Shown here: positions 1-9,395 of the stretch, piece after piece
Numbering within the stretch: position 1 is the stretch's first letter
Layout of the letters: each line of letters begins with the position of its first letter
NCBI GenBank assembly: GCA_026004795.1
Contig: BPJV01000002.1
Coordinates: 186,001-250,000 of the forward strand
Direction of reading: 5' to 3'
Length of the DNA stretch: 64,000 bases
DNA from: Pirellulaceae bacterium
GTDB lineage: Bacteria; Planctomycetota; Planctomycetia; Pirellulales; Pirellulaceae
Position numbers and translations under genes: made by a program
Notes under the pieces: model-generated
What the model was told of the DNA's origin: nothing
The model's database searches: none
Seen by the model: only the letters and a program-made list of their open reading frames with translations

Positions 1-1195
1 CCTGATCGTACTTATTTGCTCGCAACAAATCGCGCACATCATCCATCGTCTTTTTCCAGGCCGCTTTCTCCTCCGCACTCAGGTCCGCCACGGTCACAAC
101 CGGTTGCATCGCAGGCGCCTGCTGCGGCGCATTCTCCGCCGAGTTCGAAGCGGTTGATTCCTCTCCTGCCGGCGGCTGCATGGCCATCGGGGAGGACATC
201 GCCAAACCGGGATCCGTTTCTGACGGGCGAGGTGATGGTGAACGATTGCCGTCTTGGTCAGCCGACATGGCCTGCGATCCGGATGGACTTTCGGTCGCCC
301 CTGCTTCATCAGCCATCGTCGCCAACCCAGGGACCGCAGCCAAACCACTGCGCCGTCTGGGCAAGTTGTTGTTCGCATCCGGTGGTGCGGCAGTCGCGGT
401 TCGAGGAGTCGTCGGAGGATTTTGCGCCAATTGTTGCGCCGCTTCCTCTTTCTGCTGCTCTTTCATTCTCAACACGGCGAACAGGACTCCCAGTACCACC
501 GCCACGGTAACCAACATCCCCGCCGCGGCCAACAGCAGGGAGCGATCACGGCGTTTGCGCAGCTTTTTCGCCAGGGTGGTGCTCGACGCCCGCGAAGGGA
601 AGGTCGTGGACCGCGATGCGGACGCCTGCGAAGTGAAGTCTGCAGGGCGGTCACCAACCAAGGCGGCGCCCAGTGCAGGAGCGACGGCGGAGGGAGCCGC
701 CTGCGTGGGCTGCTCGTGCACACTCGATGAGACGATGGCCATGAGCTGTTCGTATTCTTGTTCCCATTGCGTCGCCGTGGCCACCTCTGACGGCGCCGAC
801 TGAAGATACACTTGCAAATCGAACGGTGCCGCCGGATCCCCTGCAGGCAAGTAATCTCGCAGAGCATCGTCCAGCACGCTGCCCGCTGGAGATGACGCTG
901 TCGCAGCCACAGCCACCGTCGGCGTCGAAACACCGCTGTCGCCATTCAATCGGTCACCGTATACCTTCCGCCATCGCTTGTCATAGGCGGCTTTGTGATG
1001 GGCATCGAGCAGATGACGCTGCGCCAACGCCAGCAGTCGCTGCAGTCGCTGGCCGCTGGTACCAGATTCCTTCTTGGCTCGGGCGGCAACGCGCTGCATG
1101 GCGGCGCGAATCCGCGCTGGATCACCTTCGAGCGGGTCAAGGTTCAGCAGCCGATACAGATCGGGAAAACTTTTGGGAGACGGATTACTTGACAT
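1..1195 (-). CDS. J-domain-like single-pass membrane protein, 3' end outside window
   Basis: The reading frame is open from an ATG at 1195 to the left edge of the window (398 codons read), so the C-terminus is missing. Residues about 10-75 (from FPDLYRLLNLDPLEGD to LLDAHHKAAYDKRW) resemble the start and end of a DnaJ J-domain. The first helix and the closing AYDKRW are visible, but the HPD motif that stimulates DnaK is not. A basic stretch (KKLRKRRDR) precedes one transmembrane helix at about 219-243. A low-complexity Pro/Ala/Ser-rich linker of about 110 residues follows, and then a charged helical segment at the edge. The topology suggests a cytoplasmic J-like domain and an external or periplasmic tail. 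The function is unknown. Planctomycetes carry several such J-like membrane proteins, and a chaperone role should not be assumed without HPD. Confidence 0.6.
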   Translation of the reverse strand, partial: MSSNPSPKSFPDLYRLLNLDPLEGDPARIRAAMQRVAARAKKESGTSGQRLQRLLALAQRHLLDAHHKAAYDKRWRKVYGDRLNGDSGVSTPTVAVAATASSPAGSVLDDALRDYLPAGDPAAPFDLQVYLQSAPSEVATATQWEQEYEQLMAIVSSSVHEQPTQAAPSAVAPALGAALVGDRPADFTSQASASRSTTFPSRASSTTLAKKLRKRRDRSLLLAAAGMLVTVAVVLGVLFAVLRMKEQQKEEAAQQLAQNPPTTPRTATAAPPDANNNLPRRRSGLAAVPGLATMADEAGATESPSGSQAMSADQDGNRSPSPRPSETDPGLAMSSPMAMQPPAGEESTASNSAENAPQQAPAMQPVVTVADLSAEEKAAWKKTMDDVRDLLRANKYDQ

Positions 1196-1536
1196 GGCAA
1201 TCCCGGCTGAGGGAGAGAGGAAGATTTTTCCATGGAAGGCATCGGCACCAGCGACCGATGGCGACCGCGGCAGCGATGAAGCTGCATGGAGTGGAAGGTA
1301 AGCTGCCAGTCCACTCATTGTACTCCACAGACCATCTGGACAGGACGCCTGCCCGCGTTAACGTTCGTTGCCAGCGGTTGATCAGCGAACTACCCGAGCC
1401 GAATGTCGACGCCGGCATGCCCAGCTGGCATCGGGTATACCTAGCCACAGTGGCGGATCGGTCCCGAGCATCTCCCTTCGTGATTCCGCGCGGTCGGTCG
1501 AGTTTGCGCTGAACTGGCGATTAGGGTCAGAGCACG
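1196..1536. other. Non-coding gap, 341 bp
   Basis: This gap lies between two minus-strand genes. I see no convincing ORF, RNA gene or repeat. It should contain the promoter of the J-like gene, but no clear -35/-10 pair was recognised. Confidence 0.4.
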
Positions 1537-3114
1537 TTACTCCGCATCCCACCACCATATCCTATCGGAAAGGTCATCGGACGCCGCGACGGAAGAGGAC
1601 GACGGACGCACTGCCTCGTGGCTTCGCGGCACGAGTGAGGAAGCGATCCAGCTCCCTTGCCGCCAATGCGTGGCCGCAGCCAATGGTTGCGGTTGCACCA
1701 GCACTCCACCGCTGACCACGGCCATGTTCGTCCCGCCGGGCAGTCGGTACCAAGTCGCCAGTCCCGCAACCTTCTTCGGTGCCGGGTGGCTCTCGGACGG
1801 AAGATGCCCCAAGGCGCAGAGCATGGGGAACCATGCCTTCCACGAAGGTTGACCGGTTGCTTCAATGCCGACTTGCAGCGCTAAAGCCGCCTCGAAGATA
1901 CCACAGATTCGCGCGTAATTCGCATAGCCGTCGCGCAATTGCTCGAGCCGCTCGGTCATCCCGCGAGCGAAGGCGTCAGCCGCCGGATCCGCTTGTCCGG
2001 TCGGCGCGCGGCCTTGGGCAGTCATCCATTGTTGCTCACTGAGGATCCGCACGCAGGATGGCGGCAACTGGAATATCGTGCGGTCCGCATTGGTGGTGAT
2101 CGGCTGGTCGGTATAGGCGAACCACCAGCGGATCATGCTTTGCGGCGGCGGTTGTAGGACTCCCGATTGCTCCAAGTGCTCGAAATAGCTGGGCACGTGT
2201 GGCTGCGTCCGCTGCTGGCCGAACCCCACCTGCTTCATATGCTCATCGGCATCAATCAGCGCTAAAGCGGTGCTCGAGGTCGGTGAAATCCCAAACACTT
2301 GCACTTGAAAATCACCGATACGTTCCCGCAACTGATCCACGAAGGCGCGCGGATGGCGTCCTAAGGTGTCCCGTGCGGCGGAGGTCCCCAACCACTGGTT
2401 CACCGACTGCAGCCCCTCCTCGGTAGGTTCGATGGTACAGCCCAAGGGAGACGTCTGATGATGGATCAATGCCGTTAGGGCCGCCAGGTCGGCAAGCAAT
2501 AACGTCGGCGCACCCGCAGACGCGGGACCGGCAAGAAGCACGTCCTCACCGGCTACGTCGATGCGCACCAGCTCGACTTTCTTCAACCCGGCTAATTGCT
2601 GCAGCTCACGGGTCGGCGGCTCTCCGCGACGAAGCAGCTCCTGCAGCTTGCGATCCAAGGCCCGCAACGACACCACGCGTCGGGATGCCGGCCGCATCCA
2701 GTCGTGATCGCCAGGAGGTTGAGGTCTAAGCGACCAGTCCTGTCCACGGGACGGAGCGTCCAAGGAGTCCTGCGGCGCCATCGGCTCGACTCGCCGCACT
2801 TGGCCCGCAGGATCGACAAATACGCCTGACGGATAGGGCAGAATGGTGCTCGTCCCTCCCTGCACCAACCAGCTATCCGGATCGATCGTCTGCTGAATCA
2901 GCGTGATCAGCGTGTCGAAGTCGGCCATGGCGGCGCCACCGGCCTGCCGTGGCGTGGGGGAATTCATCCCCTCAGAGGGAACTTTCGCCTGAGGAAGACT
3001 CTCAGACTGGGGTGTCCCCGTCTGCCCCCGTGCGGGATGGCCCAAGAAAACCGCTACCAGTCCGCCAATGCCCATGGCGACGTACAGCCAGCGTCGAAAA
3101 TCCCAATTCCCCAT
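1537..3114 (-). CDS. DUF1598 family exported protein
   Basis: 525 residues. The ATG at 3114 is preceded by AAGGAG at good spacing. The N-terminus has a basic and hydrophobic signal sequence (WLYVAMGIGGLVAVFLG, ending near ARGQ). Residues about 64-110 (DFDTLITLIQQTIDPDSW, then a short Gly/Ser/Thr run and GVFVDPAGQVRR) are the recognisable entry to the planctomycete-restricted DUF1598 family. A central part mentions no known catalytic motif. The C-terminal third has a conserved-looking WWFAYTD segment. The family function is unknown; export to the periplasm or cell surface is inferred from the signal peptide. It is divergent from rpoD across a 455-bp gap and reads in the same direction as the J-like gene. 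Confidence 0.75.
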   Translation of the reverse strand: MGNWDFRRWLYVAMGIGGLVAVFLGHPARGQTGTPQSESLPQAKVPSEGMNSPTPRQAGGAAMADFDTLITLIQQTIDPDSWLVQGGTSTILPYPSGVFVDPAGQVRRVEPMAPQDSLDAPSRGQDWSLRPQPPGDHDWMRPASRRVVSLRALDRKLQELLRRGEPPTRELQQLAGLKKVELVRIDVAGEDVLLAGPASAGAPTLLLADLAALTALIHHQTSPLGCTIEPTEEGLQSVNQWLGTSAARDTLGRHPRAFVDQLRERIGDFQVQVFGISPTSSTALALIDADEHMKQVGFGQQRTQPHVPSYFEHLEQSGVLQPPPQSMIRWWFAYTDQPITTNADRTIFQLPPSCVRILSEQQWMTAQGRAPTGQADPAADAFARGMTERLEQLRDGYANYARICGIFEAALALQVGIEATGQPSWKAWFPMLCALGHLPSESHPAPKKVAGLATWYRLPGGTNMAVVSGGVLVQPQPLAAATHWRQGSWIASSLVPRSHEAVRPSSSSVAASDDLSDRIWWWDAE

Positions 3115-3569
3115 GAAATCACTCCTTCATCGAACGTAGGTCGCCATCGGTCGGCGTGGGCGGGTCCGGCGGCTAGCGAGACTGCATGCGACGTGCCAGT
3201 TTACCGATCCGCTAGGCGTTGAGCAAATCCGGCGACCTCCATCCCACGGTGGCGTTACCCAACCTCGGTGGGTCTCATCAATTGACACAGATACGAAACA
3301 AGGGCAAAATGGGCAACCTTGGTGAAATTGGTAAACACCGTCGGAGGTGCGGCGAATTGCTTGTTGCGTTTTGGCAACATGTAGCGAAATTGACCAAGTC
3401 CCGGACATTTTCCGTAAATCACTTCAAGCAAAGCACTTACGACCATCGATGCGAGTTTCTACGCCGTTCTGGCATCACCCCTGCTCAAAAGCATCGTCGT
3501 CTCCCCCAGTGCTGAGGGAGTGGTTTCCTGGCTGAGTCCACGAGTTTCCGCGACGACGAGAGGTACCTG
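3115..3569. other. Divergent intergenic region of rpoD
   Basis: This 455-bp non-coding region separates the DUF1598 gene from rpoD. It holds a good -35/-10 candidate on the + strand at 3282-3310 and a copy of a short motif (GCGTTACCCAACCTCGGTG, 3252-3270) that recurs with one base missing at 16781-16798. ORFs here are short and not credible. Confidence 0.45.
3282..3310 (+). promoter_or_regulatory. Candidate sigma-70 promoter for rpoD
   Basis: TTGACA (3282-3287, a perfect -35) is followed after exactly 17 bp by CAAAAT (3305-3310, four of six matches to TATAAT). The start codon of rpoD lies about 260 bp downstream, so the leader would be long. This was predicted by eye; the -10 match is weak. 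Confidence 0.35.
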
Positions 3570-5165
3570 ATGAAGAAGAACTATCGCAGCCGAGCAACGA
3601 TTGACGACGTGATGGAAACCGACTTGGATACAATCGACTTGGCCGCCGCCGCGGGCTATTCGGACACCAGCGCCGTGCTGGAAGACGACGAGGAATCGAT
3701 CGATGGGGAGATTGAAGAGGGGGACCTGGAGGACCTGGCCGAAACGGTAGAGTCGACGGACGATCCCGTACGCATGTACCTGATGCAGATGGGTGAGATC
3801 CCATTGTTGACCCGTGAGCAAGAGATCGAAGCGGCGAAGAAGATCGAGCGGACGCGAAGTCGATATCGCCACTGGATGTTGGCCACCGATTTCATGCTGC
3901 AGGGTGCATGCAAGCTGTTGGAGAACGTGCGAGACGGCAAACTGCGGTTGGATCGAACGATCGAGGTGAGTGTCACCAATGCGGTCGAAAAGAAGGCCAT
4001 CATGAAGCGGATTGGCCCCAACATCCACACGTTGCGCCATTTGTTGGTCGAAAACCATAACGATTACTTCATCGCCATTGACAAAAAGCGTCCCATGGCC
4101 GAACGGCGTCGGGCCTGGAAACGACTGACGCGCCGACGCAATCGAGCGGTGCGTTTGGTTGAGGAGATGAATTTGCGGACCAACCGCTTGGAGCCCTTGT
4201 TTCAGAAGCTCAAGGCAATCGAAGCGCGGATGCACACATTGAAGAACCAACTGGCCGTGGCGGAAAAGTCCGGATTCGCCGACGGGCAGTCGCACGAACA
4301 ATTGCTGGAGGAACTCCGTTACCTGATGCGGATTACCTTCGAGAGCCCGCAAACGCTCCATCGTCGCGTCCAACGGGTGGCCGAGTATCGCCAGGATTAC
4401 GACGCCGCCAAACGTGAGCTATCGGCCGGAAATCTGCGGTTGGTGGTGTCCATCGCCAAGAAGTACCGCAATCGTGGGCTGAGCTTTCTTGACCTGATCC
4501 AAGAAGGCAACACGGGGTTGATGCGTGCGGTGGACAAGTTCGAGCATGCCCGCGGCTTCAAATTTTCCACCTACGCCACATGGTGGATTCGTCAGGCGAT
4601 CACCCGGGCGATTGCGGACCAAAGTCGCACGATCCGAGTTCCGGTGCACATGATCGACACGATGAGCAAGGTGCGTGCCGTGACGCGCGACTTGGTTCAG
4701 GAGCTGGGGCGTGAGCCATCGGTGGAAGAAACCGCCGAGCGAGCCGGGTTGTCGATCGAGGATGCACGCGTGATCATCAAAATGGCCCGCCACCCCCTGT
4801 CGCTGGACCAGCCCGTGGGGGACCATGAGGACAGCTTCTTTGGCGAGTTCCTCGAGGACTACCGCGATCACGATCCGTTATTCGAGGCGAACCAAGAGTC
4901 GCTAAAACACCACATCGACCAGGCGATGCAGACGCTCAATTACCGCGAACGAGAGATTTTGCGACTGCGATACGGCTTGGCCGACGGCTACGCCTATACC
5001 CTCGAGGAGGTAGGACGCATCTTCTCCGTCACCCGCGAACGTGTGCGTCAGATCGAGAGCAAGGCCGTTCGCAAGCTGCAGCAGCCAACGCGGAACAAAG
5101 CGCTGATGAGCTTCATCGACGGCCTCGACCCGACTGGGATCGAGAACGAGGCCAGCAATCGCTGA
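3570..5165 (+). CDS. rpoD: Primary RNA polymerase sigma factor (sigma-70, RpoD/SigA)
   Basis: 531 residues. It directs RNA polymerase core to housekeeping promoters. Region 1.2 ([20 protein letters not shown]) starts near residue 66 after a short acidic N-terminus, so the long region 1.1 of E. coli RpoD is reduced. A basic non-conserved insert of about 150 residues follows. Region 2 has the hallmark [17 protein letters not shown] and [19 protein letters not shown], with the -10-reading [17 protein letters not shown] near residues 330-345. Region 3 contains [15 protein letters not shown]. Region 4 ([15 protein letters not shown] through [19 protein letters not shown]) is the -35-binding helix-turn-helix. 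The full region 1.2 and the large insert argue for the group 1 sigma rather than a stress paralogue. The start follows a GAGAGG-like ribosome site. Confidence 0.93.
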   Translation: MKKNYRSRATIDDVMETDLDTIDLAAAAGYSDTSAVLEDDEESIDGEIEEGDLEDLAETVESTDDPVRMYLMQMGEIPLLTREQEIEAAKKIERTRSRYRHWMLATDFMLQGACKLLENVRDGKLRLDRTIEVSVTNAVEKKAIMKRIGPNIHTLRHLLVENHNDYFIAIDKKRPMAERRRAWKRLTRRRNRAVRLVEEMNLRTNRLEPLFQKLKAIEARMHTLKNQLAVAEKSGFADGQSHEQLLEELRYLMRITFESPQTLHRRVQRVAEYRQDYDAAKRELSAGNLRLVVSIAKKYRNRGLSFLDLIQEGNTGLMRAVDKFEHARGFKFSTYATWWIRQAITRAIADQSRTIRVPVHMIDTMSKVRAVTRDLVQELGREPSVEETAERAGLSIEDARVIIKMARHPLSLDQPVGDHEDSFFGEFLEDYRDHDPLFEANQESLKHHIDQAMQTLNYREREILRLRYGLADGYAYTLEEVGRIFSVTRERVRQIESKAVRKLQQPTRNKALMSFIDGLDPTGIENEASNR

Positions 5166-5185
5166 GTCCACGCCCCGCTTCGCCA

Positions 5186-5203
5186 CCTTCATAAAATCTT
5201 CAT
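5186..5203 (+). promoter_or_regulatory. Pho-box-like direct repeat upstream of pstS
   Basis: CCTTCAT-AAAA-TCTTCAT forms two 7-mers with an 11-bp period, the architecture of the PhoB box (CTGTCAT-N4-CTGTCAT). The half-sites match consensus at five and four of seven positions. It sits 126 bp before the pstS start codon and 20 bp after the rpoD stop. A weak TATCCT -10 (5238-5243) lies downstream, too far for the classical overlap arrangement. PhoB control of pstS is inferred. Confidence 0.4.
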
Positions 5204-5328
5204 ACGCGAGTGATTGCCGACTGCTTCAACTACTCTCTATCCTGAACCGTGTTGTGCAGTTCCGGCTGGTCCGACGGTAGCAGGTCGGCCATGTATCACA
5301 GATACCTTTAATCGAAGGTGACGGTGTA

Positions 5329-6315
5329 ATGCGAAGCTTGTGGCGTTTCAGTGGGACAATCCTCAGCATGTGCGTGTCGTCCACGTTGGCCTTTGGGCAA
5401 GTGGAGGTGGATCCGGATCTACCCGACTACCGACCGACCACTGGGGTGTCAGGTTCGCTGAAGAGCATCGGTTCGGACACGATGAACAATGAGATGGCAT
5501 TGTGGGCGGAAGGTTTTCAGCGATTTTATCCCAACGTCAAAATCGAGATCGAGGGTAAGGGATCGAGCACCGCACCGCCGGCGCTGGTGGCTGGGACAAG
5601 CCAGTTTGGCCCCATGAGTCGCCCCATGAAGGAGGCGGAGATCGCCAGCTTCGAGCAGAAATATGGCTACAAGCCCACGGCCTTGCCCACCAGCATCGAT
5701 ATGCTGGCCGTGTATGTCAACAAGGACAATCCGATCGAAGGGTTGTCGTTGCCGCAGGTGGACGCGATTTTCTCAAAGACCCGTAAAGGCGGCTATCCGA
5801 AGGACATTCGCACCTGGGGAGACGCCGGCCTTACCGGCGCTTGGGCGCGGCAACCGATCAGCCTCTACGGCCGCAATTCCGCTTCCGGCACCTATGGGTT
5901 CTTCAAGGAGCACGCTCTTTTTGGTGGCGACTTCAAAGATGAAGTGAAGGAGCAACCGGGAAGTTCCTCTGTCGTGCAAGGGTGTGCCCGCGATCGGTTT
6001 GGTATCGGCTACAGCGGGATCGGATACAAGACCGCGGATGTCCGCGCCGTTCCCTTGGCCGCCGAGGAAGGCGAACCATTCGTCGAGGCGACTCCCGAAA
6101 ACGCTTACAGTGGTGAGTACCCTCTGGCCCGTTTTCTGTACCTATACGTCAACGTCAAGCCTGGTGAGGAGCTGGATCCCCTGCGACGGGAATTCATCAA
6201 GTACATCTACAGCAAGCAAGGTCAGGCAGACGTGATCAAGGATGGCTACTATCCTGTACCGGCAGCCATCGCTCGTGAAGCCCTGGAGAGCGTGGGGATC
6301 AAACCGAGCTTTTAA
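5329..6315 (+). CDS. pstS: Phosphate ABC transporter substrate-binding protein PstS
   Basis: 328 residues with a signal peptide (SGTILSMCVSSTLAFGQ, cleaved near residue 24). PstS binds inorganic phosphate in the periplasm and delivers it to PstCA. Visible signatures include GSLKSIGSDTMNNEM near residue 45, which is the first phosphate-binding loop, GKGSSTAPPALVAGTSQFGPMSRPM, and the hinge-proximal GRNSASGTYGFFKEHALF, in which SGT binds the oxyanion. The C-terminus YPLARFLYLYVNVKPGE is also typical. The length is normal for the SphX/PstS branch. It starts the pst cluster, with a Pho-like box upstream and pstC 341 bp downstream. Confidence 0.92.
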   Translation: MRSLWRFSGTILSMCVSSTLAFGQVEVDPDLPDYRPTTGVSGSLKSIGSDTMNNEMALWAEGFQRFYPNVKIEIEGKGSSTAPPALVAGTSQFGPMSRPMKEAEIASFEQKYGYKPTALPTSIDMLAVYVNKDNPIEGLSLPQVDAIFSKTRKGGYPKDIRTWGDAGLTGAWARQPISLYGRNSASGTYGFFKEHALFGGDFKDEVKEQPGSSSVVQGCARDRFGIGYSGIGYKTADVRAVPLAAEEGEPFVEATPENAYSGEYPLARFLYLYVNVKPGEELDPLRREFIKYIYSKQGQADVIKDGYYPVPAAIAREALESVGIKPSF

Positions 6316-6656
6316 AAAAGAGGGGTCACCTTTTGATCAATTGTTGCGGTGACGCTACGATGGTCCATCGCCAGAGGTGCGATACCGCTTGGCGTACCTC
6401 GCCATTGTGCCCGCACCAGCCTTCTGGCCGACAATGCCGCCGAGTCGTTGGCTGGCGGCATTTGCCGAGAGGGAAAAACCGTCTAGGAGCGAAACCAGCG
6501 ACCCTTCCGGTCATGGATAAGCGGCTCGCTGGTGGAAGACCGCTGGCGTTGCCTCGCCTACGGACAGTACGCGCCTGCGAGGCGTGTCCCCGGTGAACAA
6601 ATGGCTCGACGAGACGATCGACTTCAGGCGACAGGCGGATTCGTGGGAGAGGGCAA
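6316..6656. other. pstS-pstC spacer, 341 bp
   Basis: This is long for an intra-operon gap. No ORF, clear terminator or promoter was recognised. A 5'-UTR element or a separate pstC promoter is possible but not visible. Confidence 0.35.
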
Positions 6657-9395
6657 GTGATGACCGAATTGAAGGGGACCGCCTCTTCAGAGATCGACGT
6701 CCGTGGGCGTAAAACACGTCCGCCGGTGCGTCGTCTGCGGTCAACGCGACGTAGTGTTTTGTTGGCCGACTTCTTCGCCCGGTGGTGCATCATCATCGGT
6801 GGCATTGCCACCATCGGCGCTGTTTCGTTGGTTTGTCTGTTTTTGGTTTGGGTGGTGCTACCACTCTTTCAGTCAGCAGAGATTCGCGCCCTGCCTACCG
6901 CGACGTTGCAACGATCCGCACCTTCCCCCACCCCCGCAGATTCCCCAAGCGCGGCAGCGGCAGAAGATACAGCAGAAGTCGCGGATGGAGCAGCGGTGCC
7001 GGCTCTGGAGGCGGCAACTGCAGATTCGGCTTCCGTACTCGCGTTCGGTACCGACGAGTTCGCCAATCTGTTTTGGACTTTGCGGTTGGACGGTACCGTC
7101 GAGGTGCATCGCAATGCCGACGGTCGACTGATCGACCGGCACGCGCTTGCGGGCGACGTCCCGATCGTAGCCGGAGCCTATGACGAGCGTGGCGGTAACG
7201 TCGTTCTCGCTTATGCCGATCGCACCATCCGCATTGGTTCGGTCGAGGTGGCCACGGAATTCGTCGCCGACAGTGCGGTGACTCCGGCGCTCCGACAATT
7301 GTCTCCCGGGCAGACGCTTATTGACGGCGGTCGGTTGATTGAGCGTACTGCGGAAGGCTTGTACCGTGCTCAACGAGTGCGGATCGAGCTGCTGGATCCT
7401 ATCGAAGTCGATGTCGATTCCGCCATTCGATTGATCGACGCCAGCTTTTCGTCGAAAGGAAAGGTGGTTGGCTTTCTGACTGCCGACGGGACGCTGACCG
7501 TTGCTCAGATCACGGAGCGAAAGAACCTGTTGACCGGCAAGGTCACTACGCGACTGCGTTCCGGTTCCATGTTGGTCGAGCGGGTGGCCAGTGATGGGCT
7601 TCCCTCCCAGTTGATGTTGAGCGGCTTGGGGGACAACATCTTGTTGTTATGGGAAGACGGCCTCACTCAACGATTCGACACGCGAACGATTGCGGAGCCG
7701 CAATTGGCGGAAACAATCGATCTGGTCCCCGGCGAGGAGCGCTTGATCCAAGCGCGGTTCCTTGTGGGTAAGACCAGCATCGTTACTGGCGATTCGGCGG
7801 GCAATGTTCGGGTATGGTTCCGCATCAAGCCGGAGGAGGCCGATACGATCGATGGGGCTCAGTTGGTTGCGGCCCGCAGCCTGGCCCACGGCCCGGGCGC
7901 CGTGCTCCGTATCCATACCTCGCCATCAGCGCGGATCGCCGCCATCTTGTTCGAATCCGGGACACTGGCGATATTCCACACCACCAGCTCCAAGCAGTTG
8001 GCCTCCTTACAAGTGGAAACCACCGGAGACCCGCTGCTGTTGACCATGCCGCCGCGCAATGACGGATTATTGCTCCGCGCTGGCGACTCCCTGCACCGTT
8101 GGCAATTGGATGCGCGACATCCGGAGATTACCTGGTCATCGGTTTTTCGACCTGTGTGGTACGAGGGCTATGAGCGGCCGGAGCACGTATGGCAATCCTC
8201 CAGTGGAACCGATGACTTCGAGGAGAAGTATGGTCTGATGCCGTTGATCTTCGGCACCTTCAAGGCCACCTTATACTCCATGTTGTTCGCCGTGCCATTG
8301 GCTCTGTTGGCTGCCGTCTATACCAGTGAGTTCCTGCATTCGCAGTGGCGCGCTCGGGTGAAACCGACGATCGAAATCATGGCCAGTCTGCCCAGTGTCG
8401 TGTTAGGCTTCTTGGCAGCCCTGGTTTTTGCGCCATTGCTAGAAGACCTGGTTCCTCAGACCTTGACAGCGCTGGTCACCGTTCCCTTCAGCATGTTGCT
8501 TGGCGCCCAAATCTGGCAATTGCTTCCCGCGCGGACAGCCGTGCGAATGGAGCGATGGCGGATGGTGGGTATCGTGGCCATGCTCCCGGTGGGACTGTGG
8601 TTGTCGGCGCAGATTGGTCCGCTGGTGGAGCGTTGGATGTTTTACGGTGATATCAAAGCCTGGCTGGACGGCCAAATCGGCTCTGCAGAAGGTGGATGGA
8701 TGTTCTTGACCCTCCCCTTGTCGACCTTGGTAACGATCTACTTCTTGACCATCGTCATTACCCCCCTGCTGCGACAACGCTGGTCTCACCTGTCGCGACA
8801 GTCCTTCGCCCTGCTGGATTTGGGGAAATTCATCCTGGCATCAGTGGCCACTCTCGGCTTGGCTTACTTGATGGCAGTCGGCTTGACCGCCATCGGCTGG
8901 GATCCTCGTGGATTGTACCTGGGAACCTACGTGCAGCGGAATTCGTTGATCGTGGGGGCGATCATGGGATTCGCCGTCATCCCCATCATCTATACCATTT
9001 CCGACGATGCGTTGACCGCGGTGCCTGATTCCTTGCGTGCCGCCTCGTTGGGGGCCGGGGCAACGCGGTGGCAGACCGCGGTCCGCGTGGTCATCCCCAC
9101 GGCGATGAGCGGGCTCTTTTCCGCGATGATGGTTGGATTGGGACGTGCCGTCGGTGAGACGATGATCGTGTTGATGGCGGCAGGAAACACACCCATCATG
9201 GATTGGAATATCTTCAACGGCTTCCGTACCCTATCGGCGAATATCGCTGTGGAGCTGCCCGAAGCCGTGTTGGGGAGCACGCATTACCGCATGTTATTCT
9301 TGGCGGCGCTCGTCCTTTTTCTGTTGACCTTCGTCGTCAACACCGTGGCCGAAGTCGTACGGCTCCGATTCCGCAAAAGGGCTTTTCAGCTATGA
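6657..9395 (+). CDS. pstC: Phosphate ABC transporter permease PstC with large periplasmic propeller-like insert
   Basis: 912 residues from a GTG at 6657; an ATG one codon later with GGAGAGGG upstream is equally likely. PstC forms half of the phosphate channel in the inner membrane. One transmembrane helix (about 43-70) is followed by about 440 residues of soluble sequence. That stretch has repeated beta-propeller-like strands (for example SVLAFGTDEFANLFWTLRLDG and GNVRVWFRI) and no membrane segments. The permease core starts near 527 (MPLIFGTFKATLYSMLFAVPLALLAAVYTSEF). The ABC-contacting EAA loop is near DSLRAASLGAGATRWQTAVRVVIPTAM. Canonical PstC is about 300-320 residues. Enlarged PstC proteins of roughly 700-760 residues are known in marine proteobacteria, so this is an extended version of that type. 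The stop overlaps the pstA start (ATGA). Confidence 0.88.
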   Translation: MMTELKGTASSEIDVRGRKTRPPVRRLRSTRRSVLLADFFARWCIIIGGIATIGAVSLVCLFLVWVVLPLFQSAEIRALPTATLQRSAPSPTPADSPSAAAAEDTAEVADGAAVPALEAATADSASVLAFGTDEFANLFWTLRLDGTVEVHRNADGRLIDRHALAGDVPIVAGAYDERGGNVVLAYADRTIRIGSVEVATEFVADSAVTPALRQLSPGQTLIDGGRLIERTAEGLYRAQRVRIELLDPIEVDVDSAIRLIDASFSSKGKVVGFLTADGTLTVAQITERKNLLTGKVTTRLRSGSMLVERVASDGLPSQLMLSGLGDNILLLWEDGLTQRFDTRTIAEPQLAETIDLVPGEERLIQARFLVGKTSIVTGDSAGNVRVWFRIKPEEADTIDGAQLVAARSLAHGPGAVLRIHTSPSARIAAILFESGTLAIFHTTSSKQLASLQVETTGDPLLLTMPPRNDGLLLRAGDSLHRWQLDARHPEITWSSVFRPVWYEGYERPEHVWQSSSGTDDFEEKYGLMPLIFGTFKATLYSMLFAVPLALLAAVYTSEFLHSQWRARVKPTIEIMASLPSVVLGFLAALVFAPLLEDLVPQTLTALVTVPFSMLLGAQIWQLLPARTAVRMERWRMVGIVAMLPVGLWLSAQIGPLVERWMFYGDIKAWLDGQIGSAEGGWMFLTLPLSTLVTIYFLTIVITPLLRQRWSHLSRQSFALLDLGKFILASVATLGLAYLMAVGLTAIGWDPRGLYLGTYVQRNSLIVGAIMGFAVIPIIYTISDDALTAVPDSLRAASLGAGATRWQTAVRVVIPTAMSGLFSAMMVGLGRAVGETMIVLMAAGNTPIMDWNIFNGFRTLSANIAVELPEAVLGSTHYRMLFLAALVLFLLTFVVNTVAEVVRLRFRKRAFQL

